NCBI GenBank assembly: GCA_018613055.1
Contig: JAGGQZ010000003.1
Span: forward strand, 62,001 to 126,000
Length of the DNA: 64,000 nt
Reading direction: 5' to 3'
Source: Chryseobacterium sp. ISL-80
GTDB lineage: Bacteria > Bacillota > Bacilli > Bacillales > Cytobacillaceae
A model generated the notes under the pieces. That model had not been told where the DNA came from, did not search any database, and saw only the letters and a program-made list of their open reading frames with translations. Both the position numbers and the translations under genes were made by a program. Below, piece after piece: positions 39,266 to 48,699 of the stretch. Numbering within the stretch: the first letter of the stretch is position 1; every line of letters begins with the position of its first letter.

Positions 39266-40464
39266 CATTTGTTATCCTAAAGGCTTTTTATCCCTTAGTT
39301 CTAACGGTTCGGTTTTCCCGTTAGTTCAGCATATCTTTTCATTACATACTTTTTTCATAAATTGGAGTAGTTCTTTTCTTCCTTGATCTTTACCAAAAAC
39401 AGCTTTAGAAATCACCCTTAAATCTTTAATCCCATACAGCCTTTCAATTTCAGTTGTCATTTCATTAATGGTAGTACTAATCTTATTAAATGGTGTGCTT
39501 AGTACCACGTCAGTATGAATAATTGACCAGTTAATGACAAACTTTTTAATTTCCTCATGAATAAACTTTCTTTTATTAACATATTCTCTCGTAGCAATTT
39601 CAATTGCATTTTTACCTGCACATACTTTACCGCAAAACTTTTGACTGGAAGTAACCAACACGTCAAACTCAGAATTGCAAATAAGGCATCGTCGCGTTAC
39701 TCTAGGTGTTTTAATTTTACCTTTCTGAGAAAGACCTGACTTTCGGAGACCTTCTAACATTTTTCTTTTCACGTCATCGTCAGTATTCCAAAGTTTTCTT
39801 GTATGCTCTCCAATTTTTTTCTTTGCATCCAGAGTATGTTTTAGGTTATAGTGCGCATTCAATTTACCAGAGAATGATTTGTTAATAGTGGTATTTTCAG
39901 ATTTTATCCAATGAGTTAAGACCGAATTAAGTGAGAATGGCATTTCCTTATAAATTCCCAAAAGTTCTTCATAAGAAAGCAATTCACACTCAATTTCAAA
40001 TAGGGTTTCAATCTTCTCTAAAGCTTTTCTAGCGCTTATCTTCGCATTTATATTTCTTGACTTTATTTCAACTATTTTGAGTAAAGATCCTTTTTTATCA
40101 TAGATGAAAAAATCCGGCTTATATATTTTATAGCCAATATCATAAGTTTTAGTTTCATAACTCCAGCTAATCTTATGATAATCAAGATATAGGGCGTATG
40201 CATACTCATAGGAACTACGTAAGTAAAATCCTTTATAAAAGCCTGCATAGCCTCTATTCATATAAATTCTCTCCAATTTATTTATCAGATTTCAAGTATT
40301 GTAATGTTGCGGCCTCGTGGATGGATTATATTCTGCTCGTGCAGGTTCACCATCTATGCGTTGCCCCTGACCTTGTTTTTACCCAAGGCCTTCGGTTCGG
40401 ATTCCCATCACAGGGTTCCCGCTTTATTCCGCAATTTTTAACGTGAGGCAAACTAAGCTGCTCT
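39266..40464 (-). mobile_element. Group I intron in nrdJ, 1199 nt
   Basis: Boundaries are set by RNA pairing. The 5' exon end CGTGTGGT pairs with intron GCCTCACG (P1) in seven of eight positions, with the required U-G wobble at the splice site. The four bases just before this guide (GUUU) pair with the 3' exon start GAAC (P10). The intron ends in G. UUGCGG and CCGCAA near 40431 and 40309 form a possible P3. Two hairpins lie after the ORF, one with arms CTAACGG and CCGTTAG. Splicing restores an uninterrupted nrdJ. The precise core (P4-P8) was not modelled. Confidence 0.88.
39326..40261 (-). CDS. Intron-encoded homing endonuclease, PD-(D/E)XK-like with zinc-finger tail
   Basis: A 311-residue protein inside the nrdJ intron. 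ATG 40261 follows GGAGAG by eight bases; a TTG at 40276 lies within that site. Residues 15-70 look like a PD-(D/E)XK nuclease core: YEYAYALYLDY, then PDFF (Pro49-Asp50) and IVEIKS (Glu65, Lys67). Residues 150-180 resemble the NUMOD3 DNA-binding repeat (GEHTRKLW...EGLRKSG). Cys192, Cys195, Cys210 and Cys214 suit a zinc finger (CLIC, FCGKVC). The gene is AT-rich compared with nrdJ. LAGLIDADG, HNH and GIY-YIG motifs are absent. Confidence 0.75.
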   Translation of the reverse strand: MNRGYAGFYKGFYLRSSYEYAYALYLDYHKISWSYETKTYDIGYKIYKPDFFIYDKKGSLLKIVEIKSRNINAKISARKALEKIETLFEIECELLSYEELLGIYKEMPFSLNSVLTHWIKSENTTINKSFSGKLNAHYNLKHTLDAKKKIGEHTRKLWNTDDDVKRKMLEGLRKSGLSQKGKIKTPRVTRRCLICNSEFDVLVTSSQKFCGKVCAGKNAIEIATREYVNKRKFIHEEIKKFVINWSIIHTDVVLSTPFNKISTTINEMTTEIERLYGIKDLRVISKAVFGKDQGRKELLQFMKKVCNEKIC

Positions 40465-41904
40465 ACCACACGGGTTTGTCGCTACAACCTTCTGTCCATA
40501 TGCCTGTGCGTTCGTCATGTCGTTGGCATTGTCGATGAAGAAAATACCAGGCTCCGCAGAGTACGTCGCACAGATGTTGATCAAGTTCCATAATTCTTTA
40601 GCTTTAATTTTTCTATAGGTACGGACTTTATAGCCAAGCTTTTCCCACTCGCGAACGTCCCCTACTTTGTGCCACTCTTCATTATAAATTTTCATCGTCT
40701 CAGCATCGTAGCTTTCTACATCTGGGAAGCGAAGTTCATAGTCTGCATCGTTGTCGACCGCATCCATGAAATCTTTTGTCAGTGTGACTGAGATATTTGC
40801 ACCAGTCAGGAATTCTGAGTTATGAACTGTATAAGTTCCGCCTGTTGCAAGCTTTTCTTCAGCGGACTTGATAATATCTGCGCTGAATCCGCCATATCCT
40901 GGGATAGTTTTATAGTTCACAATTCCCTGGTACATTGCTTCTTCCTGAAGCGTCAGCGGCGTGAATTTCAGTTTTTCTTTTGCCATTTTCTTGATGGACT
41001 CATCGTTTGTGTTTTCAATCAGGAAACGAAGGATCCTTGGATTTTGCATTTTTGAAATGATGAATTCCACAATGTCAGGATGCCAGTCAGAAAGCATGAT
41101 CATCTGTGCGCCCCTTCTGGACCCACCCTGCTCGACTAGATGTGTAAGCTTTGCGATGTCATCAAGCCATGAGACCGATCCGGATGATTTTCCGTTTACG
41201 CCTCTGGCTAGTGTGTTGCGCGGTCTTAATGTAGAACCGTTCGTTCCTACTCCGCCGCCGCGGCTCATGATTTCCATGACCTGCTTGCGATGCTCGGAGA
41301 TGCCTTCGCGGGAATCCTTTACGAAAGGCATTACATAGCAGTTGAAGTAGGTAACGTCTGTGTCAGCGCCTGCTCCGTAAAGGACACGCCCTGCAGGAAT
41401 AAAGTTCATTGATACTAGTTCCTGATAGAACTTTTCAAACCATTCCTGGCGCTTCTCTTCTGTTTTTTCAACAGCTGCCAGCCCAGTCGCATTCCGTTTT
41501 GCGATTTGTTCGTAGAATACTTCCAGAGGCTTTTCAATCACATCCAGGGATCGTTTGATAATGCCTGTGGCTGATTCTTCGGGGTCATCAAGCACTCCGC
41601 GAAACTCTTCGTCTACAAGAACTTTCGCTGTCTTGTTCTCCCAATCAATATCTTGTATGAATCCAAGTCCGCGTGCCGGGAACTTTGGGTCTTCCTTGAT
41701 GGTGAGGACAACAAAATCCCCATTTGATAGTGTGATTTTTTCTGTGTCTTTAAAAGTATAGCGGTCCAGCATGACAAGTCGGGAGACGCCTTTGTGGGTA
41801 AGTTTCATTTCAGGTGTGATGGGGTGAACCTGCGGGAACAACTTGATATCCTCGTTCAGACTCTCAACATTCAGGCTCATTTTTTGTCCAATAGTAACAG
41901 ACAT
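40465..41904 (-). CDS. nrdJ: Ribonucleotide reductase class II NrdJ, exon 1
   Basis: N-terminal 480 codons of the B12-dependent reductase that makes deoxyribonucleotides without oxygen dependence. Start ATG 41904 after GGAG. Motifs include NFIPAGRVLYGAG, MEIMSRGGGVGTNGSTLRPR, and the exon end ATNPCG, where Asn477 and Cys479 are catalytic. In unspliced RNA the frame would end three codons into the intron (Arg-Ala-Ala-stop). Two NrdR boxes lie upstream. Confidence 0.93.
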
Positions 41905-42016
41905 TTCTACAACTCCTTCAAAGGTTTTAAATCTATTCTTTAAAGTGATACTAGAAGTATGTAACTCTAGCTGCTTTTTTTGAATTACCCTTACGTTATC
42001 ATATCAAAACATCAAA

Positions 42017-42065
42017 AATCAATATATAGTGTATTTTTTATTTTCGACAACACTATATATGGTGT
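42017..42065. promoter_or_regulatory. Tandem NrdR boxes upstream of nrdJ
   Basis: ACACTATATATGGTGT (42050-42065) is a near-perfect NrdR palindrome. A second copy, AATCAATATATAGTGT (42017-42032), starts 33 bp away, about three helical turns, the spacing typical of NrdR box pairs. A promoter-like TTGTCG/TATATA pair overlaps them. Implies repression of nrdJ when dATP is high. Confidence 0.85.
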
Positions 42066-42228
42066 TTAGGTCAAAAGAACTTAATTTTGTCAAACATGAA
42101 AACTACTAAAAAAGAGAGATAAAAAGAGAGAAAGGCAGATTTTTTCCCTTAAACGATAAAAAACAACAAATTTCGAGGGTTGCACTTTTTACATTCCCCT
42201 CGACCTCTAGAAAATACTGGATAAACTA

Positions 42229-42252
42229 AAAAAAGCGGTTCACCCGCTTTTA
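42229..42252 (-). terminator. Terminator of lipM
   Basis: AAAAGCGGG and CCGCTTTTT-type arms with a 5-nt loop. On the minus strand it is followed by TTTTTAG. Confidence 0.75.
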
Positions 42253-42258
42253 AAATTT

Positions 42259-43095
42259 TTATCTTTTAAAATTCCACTCATCAGTTTCGTACTTGTTTTT
42301 CGCAAGTGCATTCACATAATCCAATTCTTCTTTACTTAAGGTATAAGGTTCCAATATAATTCCTAGTCCGTCCTCGAAACCTTCCTTGAATGCTTTCTTT
42401 GCTTCTTCTAGTTCAATCTTCCGGTTGCTGATCTCATTAATTGCTACTGCCTTAGTCTTGAAGGCGCGCTGCATCCTTTCTTTGACTCTGTCATTCGGGT
42501 ACTTGAAGAGGCTGAATAGTTTATCCTCATCCAAATCCAACAGTATGGAACCATGCTGAAGGATAACCCCTTTCTGACGCGTTTGGGCACTTCCAGCAAC
42601 CTTACGCCCCTCAACAACCAGCTCATACCAGCTTGGTGCATCAAAACAAACCGCAGATCGCGGGTTCTTGAGTGCATCTTTTTCGGCAGATGTTTTTGGC
42701 ACGGCAAAATAAGCTTCCAGTCCAAGTTTCTGGAACCCCTGTAAAATCCCTTCTGAAATGACGCGATATGCCTCAGTGACTGTTTTCGGCATTTCAGGGT
42801 GGTCTTCTGTAACGATGACACTATATGTAAGTTCGTGTTCATGCAGGACTCCCCTGCCTCCGGTCGGCCGGCGCACAAATCCCAGTCCGTGCCGCTGTAC
42901 AGCATCCATATCAATTTCGCGTTCAATTCTTTGGAAATAGCCAACTGAAAGTGTCGCAGGGTTCCAACCATAAAAGCGGACAACAGGCGGAATCTTTCCG
43001 GCACCATGCCAATCGAGTAACGCCTCATCTAACGCCATATTGAATGACGGTGAATTGTCTCCTGAATCAATAAATCTCCATACCTCTTTTTCCAT
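42259..43095 (-). CDS. lipM: Octanoyltransferase LipM
   Basis: Transfers octanoate from ACP to GcvH in the Bacillus lipoate pathway. The 278-residue protein from ATG 43095 belongs to the BPL/LPL cofactor transferase family. It carries the catalytic Cys150 in [12 protein letters not shown] and the [18 protein letters not shown] motif. Length and Cys position agree with B. subtilis LipM. It is a few genes from the gcv operon, whose enzyme complex uses lipoyl-GcvH. Confidence 0.93.
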   Translation of the reverse strand: MEKEVWRFIDSGDNSPSFNMALDEALLDWHGAGKIPPVVRFYGWNPATLSVGYFQRIEREIDMDAVQRHGLGFVRRPTGGRGVLHEHELTYSVIVTEDHPEMPKTVTEAYRVISEGILQGFQKLGLEAYFAVPKTSAEKDALKNPRSAVCFDAPSWYELVVEGRKVAGSAQTRQKGVILQHGSILLDLDEDKLFSLFKYPNDRVKERMQRAFKTKAVAINEISNRKIELEEAKKAFKEGFEDGLGIILEPYTLSKEELDYVNALAKNKYETDEWNFKR

Positions 43096-43267
43096 TTCAT
43101 TACCCCATTTAAAATTGTTCAAAGCTACGATTTTTTTAGTCTAACAAAATAATTTTCAAAAGCAAAGCAGCATGTTTGAAAGAATTTTGTTAAATTCCTT
43201 TGCTCTTAGGCAGGAAGGCTTATATAATTAAAGGTGGCTCAGCTAAGCTTGAAAGGAGAAATATGTT

Positions 43268-43648
43268 TTGGATACACTTATTTTTTTAATCGTCCTGACA
43301 GTTGCGGTGATTCTTTACTCTGTGTTTATGTATTTCCGCCAAAAGAAAATCCTAAAGACTTTGACAGAGGAAGAATTCAAAGCAGGGTATCGTAAAGCGC
43401 AGCTCATTGATGTCCGTGAACCTAATGAATTTGCAAACGGCCATATTCTTGGCGCAAGAAACATCCCGCTTACCCAGCTAAAAGCACGTCTGAAGGAAGT
43501 CAGACCGGACAAGCCAGTCTATCTTTATTGCCAGAGCGGATCCCGCAGCGGCCGTGCTGCACAGCTGCTTCACAAAAAAGGCTATAAAGACTTATCCCAT
43601 CTTGAAGGCGGCTTCAAAAAATGGGGCGGCAAAATTAAAGCTAAATAA
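43268..43648 (+). CDS. yqhL: Membrane-anchored rhodanese YqhL
   Basis: A 126-residue protein with an N-terminal membrane helix (about 3-22) and a cytosolic rhodanese domain. The active-site loop is CQSGSRSGR with the catalytic Cys. Also seen: LIDVREPNEFANGHILGA and LEGGFKKWGGK. The start is a TTG nine bases after AAAGGAG. Divergent from lipM, as in B. subtilis. Confidence 0.92.
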   Translation: MDTLIFLIVLTVAVILYSVFMYFRQKKILKTLTEEEFKAGYRKAQLIDVREPNEFANGHILGARNIPLTQLKARLKEVRPDKPVYLYCQSGSRSGRAAQLLHKKGYKDLSHLEGGFKKWGGKIKAK

Positions 43649-43666
43649 GCAATCTTCCCATAAAAT

Positions 43667-43704
43667 AACCCCTCAGCAGAAATGCTGGGGGTTAGCTTTT
43701 TTAT
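43667..43704 (+). terminator. Terminator of yqhL
   Basis: AACCCCTCAGCA and TGCTGGGGGTT arms with a short loop, followed by AGCTTTTTT. Confidence 0.85.
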
Positions 43705-43770
43705 ATAATAGCAATCTTTTTGGATTTGCTTCTTCTAGTAAAAATGTCTATAGTACCTCAGGTTTGTAAA

Positions 43771-44250
43771 CCTGTCTGAAGTTGCTCCTGGTTCGGATAG
43801 CTTTCCGCTGACTTCCTTCAAACCTGTCCGAAGTTGCACCAAGTTCGGACAACTTTTCGATGATTCCCTTCAAACTTGTCTGAAGTTGCTCCTGGTTCGG
43901 ACAACTTTTCGTTGATTTCCTCCTAACCTGTCCGAAGTTGCACCTAGTTCGGACAGCTTTCCGCTGATTTCCTTCAAACCTGTCCGAAGTTGCACCTAGT
44001 TCGGACAACTTTTCGTTGATTTCCATCAAACCTGTCTGAAGTTCCTCCTAGTTCGGACAGCTTTTCTCTGATTTCCTTCAAACCTGTCCGAAGTTGCTCC
44101 TAGTTCGGACAGCTTTCCTCTAACTTCCTCCAAAGCTGTCTGAAGTTGCATCGTGTTCGGACAGCTTTCCCCTAACTTCCATCAAACCTGTCCGAAGTTG
44201 CACCTGGTTCAGACAGCTTTTCGCTGATTTCCTTCAAACCTGTCCGAAGT
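43771..44250. repeat. 52-bp tandem hairpin repeat array, nine units plus a partial tenth
   Basis: Units start at 43771, 43823, 43875, 43927, 43979, 44031, 44083, 44135, 44187 and 44239, each exactly 52 bp apart. Each has CTGTCCGAA, about 10-11 bp, then TTCGGACAG, so every unit forms a 9-bp hairpin; the conserved linker is GCTTTCCGCTGATTTCCTTCAAA or close. Variation is by scattered substitutions, some compensatory (TCTGAA/TTCAGA types). 52 is not a multiple of three, so the array is not a repeat protein. It lies between the ends of yqhL and gcvPB. Confidence 0.95.
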
Positions 44251-44278
44251 CTCTCTGGATCAGCCACAAATCAAAAAT

Positions 44279-44309
44279 AGTCCTGCCGATGCTAACCGGC
44301 AGGACTGTT
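44279..44309 (-). terminator. Terminator of the gcvT-gcvPA-gcvPB operon
   Basis: On the minus strand AGTCCTGCCG and CGGCAGGACT arms with a 7-nt loop, then ATTTTTG. Confidence 0.85.
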
Positions 44310-44315
44310 TAAAAA

Positions 44316-45779
44316 CTATTCAGCTTTCTGATAGCGCAGAATTGGCTTCCTTGCAGCTGTTGTTTCATCCATACGGCCTACAACTGTAGAGTGTGGTGCT
44401 TCCTGGACGATTTCTGGATTCTCTTCTGCTTCTCGAGCGATCTGGATCATCGCATCGATGAAGGCATCAAGAGTTTCCTTGGATTCTGTTTCTGTCGGCT
44501 CGATCATGATCGCTTCTTCTACATTCAATGGGAAGTAGATGGTTGGCGGATGATAGCCGAAGTCAAGCAGGCGCTTGGCGATGTCCAACGTGCGGACGCC
44601 AAGCTTTTTCTGTCGCTTGCCGCTAAGGACGAATTCGTGCTTGCAGTGCCTGTTGAAAGGCAGGTCATAATATTCAGCAAGCCTTCTCATCATATAGTTG
44701 GCATTCAGTACTGCGTACTCTGTTACAGCCTTCAAGCCGTCTGGTCCCATTGTCCTGATATAAGTATAAGCACGGACATTGATGCCGAAGTTTCCATAGA
44801 AAGGTTTAACCCTACCGATTGACTGCGGACGGTCGTAATCGAATTTGTATACGCCATCCTGCTTCGTAACGATAGGCTTTGGCAGGAATGGAATCAGATC
44901 TGCTTTTACACCGACTGGGCCTGATCCCGGGCCGCCGCCGCCGTGTGGGCCTGTGAATGTCTTGTGAAGGTTCAAGTGAACAACATCAAAGCCCATGTCG
45001 CCAGGACGAGCCTTGGACATTACAGCGTTCAGGTTCGCTCCATCGTAATAAAGCTTTCCGCCTGCGCCGTGGACAATCTCGGCCATCTCAAGGATATTTT
45101 CTTCAAATAACCCCAGCGTGTTCGGGTTTGTCAGCATCAATGCAGCAGTATCTTCCCCAACAACCTTTTTAAGGTCCTCAAGGTCAACAAGGCCGTTTTC
45201 ATCAGATTTTACCGTGATCGTTTCAAAACCGGCGACAGTAGCTGAAGCAGGATTGGTTCCGTGAGCAGAGTCAGGAACGATTACCTTCGTACGGTTTTGG
45301 TCACCATTGGCTTCATGGAATGCGCGGATCATCATTAATCCTGTCCATTCACCGTGTGCACCAGCTGCTGGCTGCAGGGTAACTTCATCCATACCGGTGA
45401 TTTCAATCAAGTGTTCCTGCAGGTCGTACATCAATTCAAGCGCACCTTGCACAGAACTCTCATCCTGCAATGGATGTAAGTGTGCAAAGCCATTGAAGCG
45501 AGCGACATTTTCATTCATTTTTGGATTGTATTTCATTGTACAAGATCCAAGCGGATAGAATCCGGAATCAACACCGTGGTTGCGCTTCGATAATGCAGTA
45601 TAATGGCGCATGATATCAAGCTCGGAAGCCTCAGGAAGTTCTGGTTCCTCTTCACGAAGGAACCCTTCAGGCAAAAGCTCTGATAAATCGGCTTCTGGAA
45701 CATCCATTTCCGGAAGGCTGTAGCCGACACGGCCTGGTGTGCTTAATTCAAAAATGAGTGGCTGATCTTCCTTATGCAT
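44316..45779 (-). CDS. gcvPB: Glycine dehydrogenase (decarboxylating) subunit 2
   Basis: PLP-carrying C-terminal half of the split P-protein. It decarboxylates glycine and passes the aminomethyl group to lipoyl-GcvH. The 487-residue subunit has the PLP lysine at 273 in [16 protein letters not shown] and the [10 protein letters not shown] motif. It overlaps gcvPA by 8 bp. Confidence 0.97.
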   Translation of the reverse strand: MHKEDQPLIFELSTPGRVGYSLPEMDVPEADLSELLPEGFLREEEPELPEASELDIMRHYTALSKRNHGVDSGFYPLGSCTMKYNPKMNENVARFNGFAHLHPLQDESSVQGALELMYDLQEHLIEITGMDEVTLQPAAGAHGEWTGLMMIRAFHEANGDQNRTKVIVPDSAHGTNPASATVAGFETITVKSDENGLVDLEDLKKVVGEDTAALMLTNPNTLGLFEENILEMAEIVHGAGGKLYYDGANLNAVMSKARPGDMGFDVVHLNLHKTFTGPHGGGGPGSGPVGVKADLIPFLPKPIVTKQDGVYKFDYDRPQSIGRVKPFYGNFGINVRAYTYIRTMGPDGLKAVTEYAVLNANYMMRRLAEYYDLPFNRHCKHEFVLSGKRQKKLGVRTLDIAKRLLDFGYHPPTIYFPLNVEEAIMIEPTETESKETLDAFIDAMIQIAREAEENPEIVQEAPHSTVVGRMDETTAARKPILRYQKAE

Positions 45780-47118
45780 TGATATCCCCCATTTCCTTTA
45801 CAAATGTATCGATTTCTTCTTTTGTCCTTAATTCAGTCACTGCAACAAGCATGTGATTCTCAAGTCCGGAATAATCACGGCCAAGGTCATAGCCGCCAAT
45901 GATGTCCTTTTCGAGAAGCTTTTGGTTCACTTCTTTGACCGGCTTATTCAGCTTAACAACGAATTCATTGAAGGAATGGCCTTCAAATGCAATTTCAAAG
46001 CCATTTTCCTTGAACGTCTTTTTAGCGTAATGGGCTTTCTGAATATTGGCTACAGCCATTTCACGAACACCTTTTTTACCGAGGGCAGTCATTGCCACAG
46101 AGGCAGCAAGTGCATTTAATGCCTGGTTCGAGCAGATATTGGATGTCGCTTTATCACGGCGGATATGCTGTTCCCTCGCCTGAAGCGTCAATACGAATCC
46201 TCGGCGTCCCTGGTCGTCCTTAGTCTGGCCGACAAGTCTTCCCGGAACTTTTCTCATCAGCTTTCCAGTTACTGCAAAGTATCCGCAGTGAGGGCCGCCG
46301 AAAGCTGTCGGAATCCCGAACGGCTGTGCGTCTCCTGTCACAATGTCAGCGCCGAATTTCCCTGGAGGTGTCAATGCCCCAAGTGCAAGCGGATTGCTCG
46401 ATACTACGAACAGAGATTTGTTTCCATGGACAATTTCTTCGATTTCTTTCATTGACTCTAGACCGCCAAAGAAGTTCGGATACTGGACGATAACAGCAGC
46501 GATATCTTCGCTTGCCATATCCTTCAATGCATCCAGGTCTGTTACACCATCTTTATGTGGCACTTCGACTACATCGATGTACTGTCCTTTTGCATAGGTT
46601 TTGACGACGTCCTTATATTCCGGATGGACTGCGCTTGAGATCAATACTTTCTTCCTTCTGGTATGGCCCGCACTCAGCATAGCTGCTTCTGCCAGTGCAG
46701 TTCCGCCATCATACATGGAAGAGTTCGCTACCTCCATGCCAGTCAATTCGGCGATCATCGTCTGGAATTCAAAGATTGCCTGTAGTTCACCCTGCGAGAT
46801 TTCCGGCTGATATGGAGTGTAGGCAGTGTAAAATTCCGAACGTGACAGAACATGGTCAACAATGACCGGAATATAATGATCATATACACCTGCGCCAATG
46901 AATGAAGTATTCATTTTCAAATCAGCATTTTTGGCAGCCATCTGTGCAAGCTCCTTCATTAGAGCTGTTTCTGGCTTGGCTTTCTTGATATTATATTCTC
47001 CGGCAAAACGGACTTTTTCAGGAATATCGCTGAACAGTTCATCGATCGATGATACGCCGATGCTTTCCAACATTGCATTTTTGTCACTTTCCGTCAGCGG
47101 TAAATAGCGATGCTTCAT
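45772..47118 (-). CDS. gcvPA: Glycine dehydrogenase (decarboxylating) subunit 1
   Basis: N-terminal half of the split P-protein. The 448-residue product has the conserved [31 protein letters not shown] and [10 protein letters not shown] segments. Together with GcvPB it makes the alpha2-beta2 enzyme. Between gcvT (22-bp gap) and gcvPB (overlap). Confidence 0.97.
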   Translation of the reverse strand: MKHRYLPLTESDKNAMLESIGVSSIDELFSDIPEKVRFAGEYNIKKAKPETALMKELAQMAAKNADLKMNTSFIGAGVYDHYIPVIVDHVLSRSEFYTAYTPYQPEISQGELQAIFEFQTMIAELTGMEVANSSMYDGGTALAEAAMLSAGHTRRKKVLISSAVHPEYKDVVKTYAKGQYIDVVEVPHKDGVTDLDALKDMASEDIAAVIVQYPNFFGGLESMKEIEEIVHGNKSLFVVSSNPLALGALTPPGKFGADIVTGDAQPFGIPTAFGGPHCGYFAVTGKLMRKVPGRLVGQTKDDQGRRGFVLTLQAREQHIRRDKATSNICSNQALNALAASVAMTALGKKGVREMAVANIQKAHYAKKTFKENGFEIAFEGHSFNEFVVKLNKPVKEVNQKLLEKDIIGGYDLGRDYSGLENHMLVAVTELRTKEEIDTFVKEMGDINA

Positions 47119-47140
47119 AACTTTTTCCCCTCTCCGGCTT

Positions 47141-48247
47141 TTACTTTTTGTCCCTTTTATAAAAAGGTGTAGCTGAAACAGCAGCTTTCAAGCGTTTGCC
47201 GCGGATTTCAACTTCTACTTCGTTGCCTAACTCAGTTTCCTTTGTATCAATGAGTGCAAGCCCGATGTTCTTCTTGAGTGTAGGGGATTGCGTTCCGGTG
47301 GTAACCTCACCAATCCTGACTTCCCCTTTGTAAACAGGATAGCCATGACGCGGAATGCCACGGTCGATCATTTCAATGCCGACAAGCTTTCTTGGCAGGC
47401 CATTTTCTTTTTGCTGCTTAAGCGCATCTTTTCCAATGAAATCAGCTTCTTTGTTGAGCTTGACCGCAAAGCCAATCCCTGCTTCAAGCGGGCTGATTTC
47501 CGGCGACAGCTCCTGGCCGTACAATGCAAGGTTCGCTTCGAAACGAAGTGTATCCCTGGCACCAAGTCCGCATGGGAGGACGCCATCTTCTTTGCCGGCC
47601 TCAAGAATCTCTTTCCAGAGGCTGACAGCATCTTTTGAATCGCAATAAACTTCGAATCCGTCTTCCCCTGTATACCCTGTGCGAGATACAAGCGCCTTCT
47701 TTCCGTTCAAATCGACTTCTTCACTGAACTTGAAAAAGCCAATACTGCCGAGGTCATGTTCCGCGGACAGCTTTTGAAGGATCTCTTCAGCCTTCGGTCC
47801 CTGAATAGCAAGCTGTGCCATGCCTTCGGACAAGTTTTCAATTTTCACATTGCCTTCAAGATGTTTCTGCATCCAATCGAAATCCTTTTCAATATTGGAG
47901 GCATTCACTACTAGGAGGTAATGGTCATCTTCGATTTTATAGACAAGCAAATCATCCACAGTGCCGCCGTTCTCATAACACATGGCTGTGTACTGGGCAC
48001 CGCCGTTCTTAAGCTTTGAAACATCGTTTGTCATCAATTTTTGTAAATAATCCAGACTATCGGGGCCCTTCACTTCGATTTCCCCCATATGGGAAACATC
48101 GAATAAACCAGCTTTTGTCCTTACTGCTTCATGTTCTTCCTTAATGCTTGAAAACTGGACTGGCAGCTCCCAGCCTCCAAAATCAACTGTTTTCCCACCA
48201 TATTCCTTATACACTTCAAAAAGCGGTGTCCGTTTTAATTCCGTCAT
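47141..48247 (-). CDS. gcvT: Aminomethyltransferase (T-protein)
   Basis: Releases ammonia from aminomethyl-GcvH and forms 5,10-methylene-tetrahydrofolate. The 368-residue protein has [37 protein letters not shown] and [13 protein letters not shown] (folate site), plus the C-terminal barrel. First gene behind the glycine riboswitch, so glycine level should control all three gcv genes. Confidence 0.97.
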   Translation of the reverse strand: MTELKRTPLFEVYKEYGGKTVDFGGWELPVQFSSIKEEHEAVRTKAGLFDVSHMGEIEVKGPDSLDYLQKLMTNDVSKLKNGGAQYTAMCYENGGTVDDLLVYKIEDDHYLLVVNASNIEKDFDWMQKHLEGNVKIENLSEGMAQLAIQGPKAEEILQKLSAEHDLGSIGFFKFSEEVDLNGKKALVSRTGYTGEDGFEVYCDSKDAVSLWKEILEAGKEDGVLPCGLGARDTLRFEANLALYGQELSPEISPLEAGIGFAVKLNKEADFIGKDALKQQKENGLPRKLVGIEMIDRGIPRHGYPVYKGEVRIGEVTTGTQSPTLKKNIGLALIDTKETELGNEVEVEIRGKRLKAAVSATPFYKRDKK

Positions 48248-48321
48248 TATGTATCCCCCTTCGTCTCAGCCAAAATATCAGTTTACATCCATCCCAAAAG
48301 CTGCATTCAGTTAAGAAAGCA

Positions 48322-48525
48322 GAAAAGGACAGAGCACCCCCTCTTAATCTGAGAAGGTCTCTGTCCTTTCACCTGAAAGTTTACCTGTAAAGGCTTTCCC
48401 CTTTGGTGGCTCACACGAATGGAAGCGCTCTCCAGAGATGCGTCAAACAAGAGTTCTTTTGCCTGAGAGATTCACAATTTGCTTGCTCCTTCGGCGCTAC
48501 CGGAGTAGTCTCTCCCCTAGTCGTC
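48322..48525 (-). promoter_or_regulatory. Tandem glycine riboswitch with terminator
   Basis: Read on the minus strand, aptamer 1 starts GGGGAGAGAC near 48520, has CGCCGAAGGAGC, and ends CTCTCAGGCAAAAGAAC. Aptamer 2 has CTCTGGAGAGC, then GAGCCACCAAAGGGG and AGGTGAAAGGACAGAG. The expression platform is the hairpin GGACAGAG/CTCTGTCC (48327-48366) followed by TTTT. The two-aptamer architecture ahead of gcvT is well established; here glycine should turn transcription on. Confidence 0.95.
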
Positions 48526-48699
48526 ATCCGCATTTATATAATTTTCACATTTGGGCATGCTAGACGTTATTACCTATGTCTGCAAACTGATGTTTTCGGC
48601 CATAAAGTGACAAATTTCAAAACATTCAAAAGCTAACTACATCCTACCATTAGAAAGCCGATTTGGGCAATATTTTTTATATTAAAAGAGGTGGATAAA

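Noticed and set aside
38147-41904. nrdJ as a pseudogene, frameshift, or intein-containing gene
   Set aside because: The insert has an in-frame stop three codons after exon 1, so it is not an intein. The exons join exactly at a codon border with P1/P10 support, so it is not a frameshift or decay.
43748-44029. 93-codon ORF over the 52-bp repeats
   Set aside because: The period is not a multiple of three, so the translation cycles through three frames. No ribosome binding site; an accidental open frame.
43771-44250. CRISPR array
   Set aside because: Linkers between the hairpin arms are themselves repeated, not unique spacers. There are no cas genes nearby.
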